Source: Chloroflexota bacterium
Lineage (GTDB): Bacteria; Chloroflexota; Limnocylindria; Limnocylindrales; Limnocylindraceae
Length of the DNA: 6,566 nucleotides
Direction of reading: 5' to 3'
Assembly (NCBI GenBank): GCA_947483025.1
Contig: CANKMK010000034.1
Span: 1-6,566, forward strand
The notes beneath the pieces were generated by a model. The model was not told where the DNA came from. It did not search any database and worked only from the letters and a program-made list of their open reading frames with translations. Position 1 is the first letter of the stretch; each line of letters opens with the position of its first letter. Shown one piece after another: positions 1 to 6,566 of the stretch. The position numbers and the translations under genes are program-made.

Positions 1-806
1 ATCTTGTCGCCAGAGACGTGCAGGTGTGCACAATGCATCCAGGTGCCCACGAATGGCTTCCCCGTCGCTGCCTCAGACTGCGCAATCTCGTCTTCGTGAT
101 GCGGGAAGACCAGGTCAATGCCGCCTGTGTGCAGATCAAATGACTCGCCGAGGTAACGCATGCTCATCGCCGAGCATTCAAGATGCCATCCCGGTCGCCC
201 AGGACCGAGCGGCCCATCCCACGATGGCTCACCGGGCTTTGCCCCCTTCCACAACACAAAGTCGCGGACGTCGTCCTTGCTGTACTCATCGGCCTCAACG
301 CGCTCACCGACGCGCATCGCTTCAGGATCGAGGCGAGCGAGCTTGCCGTAGGCTGGCCACGACGAAATCTTGAAGAAGATCGAGCCGTCTTCCGTGCGAT
401 ATGCGTGCCCGCGGTCGAGGAGCTGCTGCACGAGGGCGATCTGCTCAGGGATATGTTCTGTTGCACGGGGCATCTCGTCGGGGGTAGCCATGCGCAGGGC
501 GGCCATGTCGGCGCGGAAGACCGCCTCCCAGCGATCGGTGAGCGCACGGATCTCCACACCCTCTGCCGCGGCGGCCCGAATGATCTTGTCGTCGATATCC
601 GTCAGGTTCACCACCCATCGCACTGTGCGGCCACTCGCGCGGAGCCAGCGCACCAGCGTGTCGGCAAAGAGGAAGCTGCGGAAGTTGCCGATGTGAGCGG
701 GACCGTAGATCGTTGGGCCGCAGGAGTAGACGCCGACCTGCGCTGGGTTAACGGGCGTGAAGGGGCGAGTCTCCCCGCTCAGCGTGTCGCGGAACTGTAG
801 GCTCAC
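1..806 (-). CDS. cysS: Cysteinyl-tRNA synthetase, N-terminal 268 residues (cut by window edge)
   Basis: This class I aminoacyl-tRNA synthetase attaches cysteine to tRNA-Cys in the cytoplasm using ATP. Translating back from 806 gives 268 full codons with no stop. The chain has the SCGPT motif with Cys29, the HIGH-type motif HIGN at residues 38-41, the LTDIDDK segment near 68-74, the WHLECSAMS motif with Cys211, and FPHHEDE with His236 and Glu240. Cys29, Cys211, His236 and Glu240 match the four zinc ligands that read cysteine in the E. coli enzyme (28, 209, 234, 238). The window ends at the first Lys of the expected KMSKS loop, so that loop and the tRNA-binding C-terminal domain lie outside. 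The start is GTG at 806-804. It overlaps the ispDF stop as GTGA, and an AAGGGG lies 9 nt upstream. No disruption is visible, and identification is firm. Confidence 0.96.
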   Translation of the reverse strand, partial: MSLQFRDTLSGETRPFTPVNPAQVGVYSCGPTIYGPAHIGNFRSFLFADTLVRWLRASGRTVRWVVNLTDIDDKIIRAAAAEGVEIRALTDRWEAVFRADMAALRMATPDEMPRATEHIPEQIALVQQLLDRGHAYRTEDGSIFFKISSWPAYGKLARLDPEAMRVGERVEADEYSKDDVRDFVLWKGAKPGEPSWDGPLGPGRPGWHLECSAMSMRYLGESFDLHTGGIDLVFPHHEDEIAQSEAATGKPFVGTWMHCAHLHVSGDK

Positions 807-2050
807 TCCGAGGTACCCCTTCGCTGCGCTACGAGGATGGCGGCACAGCGAATCGCCTTGCCGGCACCCTCATCGCCAACCAGATTACCTGTCGACGCCT
901 TAGCGCTGACGCGATCAACAGGAATTCCGAGAAGGTTCGCCACATTCGCGCCAATCTCGTCGAGGTGCGGGGCGAGCTTTGGAGCGCTGGCAGTGATCAG
1001 GAGATCGACCCAGAGCGGCTGTACGCCGACGGCTGCCGCACGCTGGACGCTCTCGGCGAGGAGCGTGCCGCTCGCAATCCCCTTTGGTGTCGCTTCCGTA
1101 GCGGGGAAGAGACGCCCGAGGTCACCAAGCCCCGCGGCACCGATGAGGGCATCTGCAACAGCGTGAAGGACCACGTCGCCGTCGGAGTGCCCGATCAGTG
1201 CTGGGCTCTCTGGAAAGGGGCGGCCACCGAGATGCAGGGTGCCGCTCTCGCCGACCGGATGCGCGTCGTCGCCCCACCCAACGCGGATGCGGCTCCCTGG
1301 GAGGGAGGAGAGGATTTCGCTGAAGGAGACCGTCGGGTCAGACGGTCGTAGCATTGCCCCAACAGAGAGCAGATCGTCGGGCTCAGTCAACTTGCGTAGA
1401 CGCGCCGAACCTTGCACCAGCTCAACCGCAACGCCGATCGATTCAAGGATGCTCGTATCGTCGGTCGCGGCAGGATCGCTCGCAAGCGCAGCGGTGAATG
1501 CAGCTACATGTTGCGCGGCGATCCCTTGCGGGGTTTGCGCTGAGACAACGCCCGCGCGGTCGACACTCCCTGAACTGTGAGCCGTTGCGGCACCTGCGGC
1601 GCTTGGCGCGATGCGCTTCAGGGTGTCGGCGATCGGCATGACCGGCGCTGCGGCCCCGTGCTGTTGGGCAGCAGCCACGACGCGAAGTGTCACATCGGCA
1701 TCGATGCCAGGGCGGGCTGCGTCGTGAATCAGGAGGACATCACTCACTTCGCCGGGTGCGCGCTGAAGCGCCTTCAGGCCAGCGGCGACCGATGCGGATC
1801 GCGTCTCGCCACCAGGAACAACCGCAACAACGGCGCTCGGAACCCACGGGAGGGCGGCGTAGGTGGCGACACGATCTTGTGCGGTGACGACGACGATGCG
1901 TCGAACGCCGGCGGTTGCCGCGAACGACTCAAGTGACCAACGCAGTGCCGGCTTTCCAGCAATAGGGATGAGTGACTTGTCGACGCCACCCATGCGGAGG
2001 CCAGAGCCTGCCGCAACGACGATGACGTCAAACGTTGGGCCGCTACTCAC
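803..2050 (-). CDS. ispDF: Bifunctional IspD/IspF enzyme of the MEP isoprenoid pathway
   Basis: A 415-residue fusion of two enzymes of the non-mevalonate isoprenoid pathway. Residues about 7-235 are IspD (MEP cytidylyltransferase), with the nucleotide-binding stretch AAGSGLRMG, Arg19 and Lys25, the GGETRSASVAAGL and IHDAARP motifs, Arg165 before TPQ, and Lys220. Residues about 253-413 are IspF (2-C-methyl-D-erythritol 2,4-cyclodiphosphate synthase). Its metal ligands are Asp262 and His264 (GDDAH) and His296 (LHAVADAL); GHSDGD and APKLAPH are also present. The usual TTEKLGFTGRGEG-like stretch near the end is replaced by STGNLVGDEGAGKA, which is odd. The IspE step is not encoded here. I chose GTG at 2050, which has GAGG 6 nt upstream and overlaps radA by 8 bp. 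GTG at 2074 in the same frame would add eight residues (MKRSPRRS) but has no visible Shine-Dalgarno. The stop overlaps the cysS start by 4 bp. Confidence 0.93.
   Translation of the reverse strand: MSSGPTFDVIVVAAGSGLRMGGVDKSLIPIAGKPALRWSLESFAATAGVRRIVVVTAQDRVATYAALPWVPSAVVAVVPGGETRSASVAAGLKALQRAPGEVSDVLLIHDAARPGIDADVTLRVVAAAQQHGAAAPVMPIADTLKRIAPSAAGAATAHSSGSVDRAGVVSAQTPQGIAAQHVAAFTAALASDPAATDDTSILESIGVAVELVQGSARLRKLTEPDDLLSVGAMLRPSDPTVSFSEILSSLPGSRIRVGWGDDAHPVGESGTLHLGGRPFPESPALIGHSDGDVVLHAVADALIGAAGLGDLGRLFPATEATPKGIASGTLLAESVQRAAAVGVQPLWVDLLITASAPKLAPHLDEIGANVANLLGIPVDRVSAKASTGNLVGDEGAGKAIRCAAILVAQRRGTSE
816..821 (-). promoter_or_regulatory. Candidate Shine-Dalgarno for cysS inside the ispDF end
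   Basis: AAGGGG on the minus strand lies 9 nt before the cysS GTG, within the ispDF coding region. Together with the GTGA stop-start overlap it supports the chosen start and coupled translation. Confidence 0.45.
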
Positions 2051-3437
2051 CGAGCGCCTCGGTGATCGCTTCACGCAGGGTACGAACTGCGATGACCTTC
2101 ATCCCTTCCGGCATCGGTTCGCTCGCGGCGCCACGTCGCGGAGCGGGAACGATCGCCGTGGTGAATCCGTGACGCGCCGCCTCACGCAGCCGACGCGCAA
2201 GCCCAGAGACCTGGCGAAGCTCACCGAGGAGCCCGACCTCACCCACAGCGACGAGTGTGCGATTGATTGGGCGGTCGCTCTGTGACGAGGCGAGTGCGAG
2301 TGCGAGCGGCAGATCGAGGGCGGGCTCATCAAGAACGATGCCGCCCACCAAGTTGGCGTAGATGTCGCGGTCACTCAGAGCAATTCCGGCGCGACGCGCG
2401 AGCACCGCCGACAAGAGAGAGAGGCGCGCGGTGTCGAGCCCGCGACCAGTGCGCCGCGGTGTGCCATATGCAGTACCGGCGACGAGCGCCTGCACCTCAA
2501 CCAGCATTGGGCGGCTCCCCTCCAGGAGTGGGGCGACGACTGCTCCAGGCGCGCGTTCGTCGCGATCATCAATAAAGGCGCGGCCTGGGTCTTCGATTCC
2601 GGCGAGGCCGCTCTCCCCCATCTCAAGCAACCCAAGCTCATCGGTGGAACCGAAGCGATTCTTTGCGGCACGCAACGTGCGCAGGGTGCCGTGGCGGTCG
2701 CCATCCAGCATGATCACTGCGTCGACAAGATGTTCGAGCGTCTTTGGCCCCGCGATGCTCCCCTCTTTGGTGACGTGGCCGACAAGAATCACCGCAGCCC
2801 CAGTTGCTCGCGCAACGCCGGCGAGAATCTCCGCACTCCCGCGAACCTGGCCAACGCTGCCCGCGGGCCCCTCTAGTTCGGCGAGTGTTGCGGTCTGAAT
2901 GGAGTCAACGATCAGCAACGTTGGGCGGCCACTCTGTGTTGCCTCCGCAATGGCACCGACTTCGCTCTCGGCAAGAATCTCAACGGTGTCGGCTGCAACA
3001 GTCGCCATGAGGCCAAGCCGTTCAGCGCGGTCGGCGATCTGTGCTGCCGACTCTTCGCCCGACGCATAGAGCACGCGACCACCAGCGAGTGCAATCCCCG
3101 CAGCGGCTTGCAACAGCAGCGTGCTCTTGCCGATCCCCGGTTCGCCGCCGAGCAAGATGATGGAGCCAGGCACAGCGCCACCGCCGAGAACACGGTCTAG
3201 CTCAGGGACGCCGAGTGGGAGGCGTGGCGCTCGATCGGCACTGGCCGCCCGCAGCGGCTGTGGCTGCACAGGTGCGGCAGCGGTTCTTCCACCTGCGGCG
3301 CGAACGCGCGCAGAGGGTCGATCGCGAACCGTCTCAACGAGGGAGTTCCAAGAGCCGCAACTACGGCAGGGATTCTCGAGGGCCGGCGCCTCAAAGGCGC
3401 AGGTTTGACAGAGCCAGACGCTCTTACTCTTCGCCAT
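2043..3437 (-). CDS. radA: DNA repair protein RadA (Sms)
   Basis: RadA is a RecA-like ATPase that promotes branch migration and processing of recombination intermediates during DNA repair. The 464-residue length is normal for the family. An N-terminal zinc finger has Cys10, Cys13, Cys24 and Cys27 (CxxC-x10-CxxC). A variable Ala/Arg-rich linker follows (about 40-70). The RecA-type ATPase core has Walker A GEPGIGKST at 98-106, Walker B LLIVD at 174-178 and the RadA signature KNRFG at 259-263. The C-terminal Lon-like domain (about 290-460) carries the conserved GGIVLDEPALDLPLALALAS and GEVGLLGE segments. All key motifs are intact. ATG at 3437 lies 12 bp after the clpC stop and gives the typical MAKSK start. 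The gap has no Shine-Dalgarno on the coding strand, so translation may depend on ribosomes arriving from clpC. The radA-clpC neighbourhood is widely conserved. Confidence 0.97.
   Translation of the reverse strand: MAKSKSVWLCQTCAFEAPALENPCRSCGSWNSLVETVRDRPSARVRAAGGRTAAAPVQPQPLRAASADRAPRLPLGVPELDRVLGGGAVPGSIILLGGEPGIGKSTLLLQAAAGIALAGGRVLYASGEESAAQIADRAERLGLMATVAADTVEILAESEVGAIAEATQSGRPTLLIVDSIQTATLAELEGPAGSVGQVRGSAEILAGVARATGAAVILVGHVTKEGSIAGPKTLEHLVDAVIMLDGDRHGTLRTLRAAKNRFGSTDELGLLEMGESGLAGIEDPGRAFIDDRDERAPGAVVAPLLEGSRPMLVEVQALVAGTAYGTPRRTGRGLDTARLSLLSAVLARRAGIALSDRDIYANLVGGIVLDEPALDLPLALALASSQSDRPINRTLVAVGEVGLLGELRQVSGLARRLREAARHGFTTAIVPAPRRGAASEPMPEGMKVIAVRTLREAITEALGE
2047..2065 (-). promoter_or_regulatory. 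Perfect inverted repeat covering the ispDF ribosome-binding site and GTG start
   Basis: The last codons of radA contain an exact inverted repeat with 8-bp arms (TCACCGAG and CTCGGTGA) around a 3-nt centre. In the mRNA this would form a GC-rich hairpin that includes the GAGG Shine-Dalgarno (2060-2057) and the whole GTG start (2050-2048) of ispDF. Such a structure could block independent initiation and be opened by ribosomes finishing radA, coupling the two. The repeat is seen directly; the regulatory role is inferred. Confidence 0.45.
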
Positions 3438-3449
3438 TCGGCGGAGGCG

Positions 3450-6065
<2,616 letters not shown>

Positions 6066-6068
6066 GCG

Positions 6069-6075
6069 CTCCTCC
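6069..6075 (-). promoter_or_regulatory. Strong Shine-Dalgarno sequence for clpC
   Basis: GGAGGAG on the minus strand ends 3 nt before the clpC ATG, and its GGAGG core is 5 nt from the start codon. It is the best ribosome-binding site in the window and fixes the clpC start. It also fits clpC being the first gene of the downstream unit. Confidence 0.8.
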
Positions 6076-6122
6076 GATCCCCGCTCCCAGGCGTAGGTCG
6101 CCAGGCAGTTGTGCGGAGAGGA

Positions 6123-6150
6123 AGTCTACCACTCCGATTGGGCGCTTCAC
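6123..6150 (-). promoter_or_regulatory. Candidate sigma70-type promoter upstream of clpC (extended -10)
   Basis: On the minus strand, TGG-TAGACT (6131-6123) resembles an extended -10 element: TGN followed by a hexamer with four of six consensus matches. Upstream by 16 nt is GTGAAG (6150-6145), a weak -35 with three of six matches. It would start transcription roughly 50 nt before the clpC ATG. It lies in the only intergenic gap of useful size, which is the main support. The match is weak and could be chance in this GC-rich DNA. Confidence 0.3.
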
Positions 6151-6152
6151 GA

Positions 6153-6169
6153 GGGGGCTCAACACCCCC
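6153..6169 (-). terminator. GC-rich hairpin after the S1-type gene, possible weak terminator or processing site
   Basis: Seven nucleotides past the S1 stop codon, the transcript can form five G-C pairs plus one G-U pair around a five-base loop (GGGGGU, loop GUUGA, GCCCCC). There is no U-run after it, so it does not meet the usual rule for an intrinsic terminator. It could pause polymerase, protect the upstream mRNA end, or allow partial read-through into clpC. The G-U pair forms only in minus-strand RNA, which agrees with the gene direction. The function is inferred. Confidence 0.3.
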
Positions 6170-6175
6170 GCGGGA

Positions 6176-6566
6176 CTACGCCTGATCGGCAGGGGCCTCT
6201 GGGGCGGCGTCGGCGAGGGCCTCTTCAATGGCCTCCGTCGCGCTCTCGCCGTCATCGGCCTTCTTTGGGGCACGCTTCTTCTTCGTCTCGCCGTCGCTTC
6301 CAGCAGCATCATCGGCAGTTTCGGCGATCTTCTCGCGGATTCCGGCGAAGGCTGCCGCGAGCGTGGTGTCGATACCACCCTCTGGCTCCTGTACCGCGTC
6401 ATCCATAGAGAAGCTTCGCTCTGGTCGAGCTCGACGCGTCTCGCGCTTCGGCTCGGCGGCTGGCGTCTCTCGCACTGGAGTCTCTTCGGCCTGCTTGAGG
6501 CTGAGTCCGAGACGGTGTCGCTCAGAGTCAAGGCTGATCACCTTGAGCTTCAGCGTCTGCTCGTCC
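6176..6566 (-). CDS. rpsA: S1-domain RNA-binding protein, probably ribosomal protein S1 (C-terminal end only)
   Basis: The right window edge cuts the gene's 5' end, leaving 129 C-terminal residues before a TAG stop. The first 27 or so residues, including LKVISLDSERHRLGLSLKQ, match the last strands of an S1 OB-fold, the RNA-binding repeat of ribosomal protein S1. After it comes a tail of about 100 residues of low complexity: an Arg/Glu/Pro-rich part, a possible short amphipathic helix (TLAAAFAGIREKI), a basic patch (KKKRAPKK) and a very acidic Ala/Glu/Asp end. Bacterial S1-like proteins often carry such disordered tails. Only one partial S1 repeat is visible, so a different S1-domain protein is possible. 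A GTG at 6541-6539 lies inside the S1 fold and should not be taken as the start. Confidence 0.8.
   Translation of the reverse strand, partial: DEQTLKLKVISLDSERHRLGLSLKQAEETPVRETPAAEPKRETRRARPERSFSMDDAVQEPEGGIDTTLAAAFAGIREKIAETADDAAGSDGETKKKRAPKKADDGESATEAIEEALADAAPEAPADQA

Noticed and set aside
183..800. A 205-codon open frame on the plus strand opposite cysS
   Set aside because: It is fully antisense to a well-conserved cysS, has Arg/Ala-rich low-information sequence and no recognisable domain. Long antisense frames are expected in GC-rich coding DNA.
1..806. Possible cysS pseudogene because no stop-bounded frame appears
   Set aside because: The frame is open from the GTG at 806 to the window edge with all expected motifs and zinc ligands; it is cut only by the window.
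3432..3443. Short inverted repeat (CGCC and GGCG) placing the radA ATG near the loop
   Set aside because: The arms are only 4 bp, which is common by chance in this composition, and they do not extend outward.
6072..6138. The heptamer ATCGGAG occurring twice in the clpC leader (6138-6132 and 6078-6072)
   Set aside because: One copy is part of the Shine-Dalgarno, and a 7-bp repeat 60 bp apart is too weak to call an operator.

Overview
This window is a compact stretch of bacterial housekeeping genes. All five genes lie on the minus strand, so transcription runs from position 6566 towards 1. It is GC-rich (about 60% by eye) and nearly fully coding. In transcription order it holds the C-terminal end of a ribosomal protein S1-type gene (cut by the right edge), clpC, radA, a fused ispD-ispF gene, and most of cysS (cut by the left edge). 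I see no mobile element, phage gene, CRISPR array, tRNA or rRNA.

The organism is most likely a member of Chloroflexota, possibly a Limnocylindria-like freshwater or soil lineage. The ClpC N-terminal domain reads like Chloroflexota or Firmicutes ClpC, while GC content and codon use are too GC-rich for typical Firmicutes. The order clpC-radA-ispD-ispF-cysS is a shortened form of the Firmicutes block clpC-radA-disA-yacL-ispD-ispF-gltX-cysE-cysS. The lineage is inferred from remembered family sequences, not from a search.

Layout: 6566-6176 is the S1 tail. The only real intergenic gap, 6175-6066 (110 bp), holds a GC-rich hairpin, a weak extended -10 promoter candidate and a strong Shine-Dalgarno sequence for clpC. 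clpC (6065-3450) is followed after 12 bp by radA (3437-2043). radA overlaps ispDF (2050-803) by 8 bp if the preferred GTG is used, and ispDF overlaps cysS (806 to beyond 1) by 4 bp (GTGA). The last four genes therefore look like one translationally coupled transcription unit.

The genes cover protein quality control (ClpC unfoldase for ClpP), recombination repair (RadA), the MEP isoprenoid pathway (IspD plus IspF in one chain) and cysteine charging of tRNA (CysS). They share an operon more than a pathway. The most interesting points are a perfect 8-bp inverted repeat covering the ispDF ribosome-binding site and start, the ispDF fusion with an unusual IspF C-terminal motif, and a Pro/Ala-rich linker inside ClpC. 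I found no undescribed multi-gene system.
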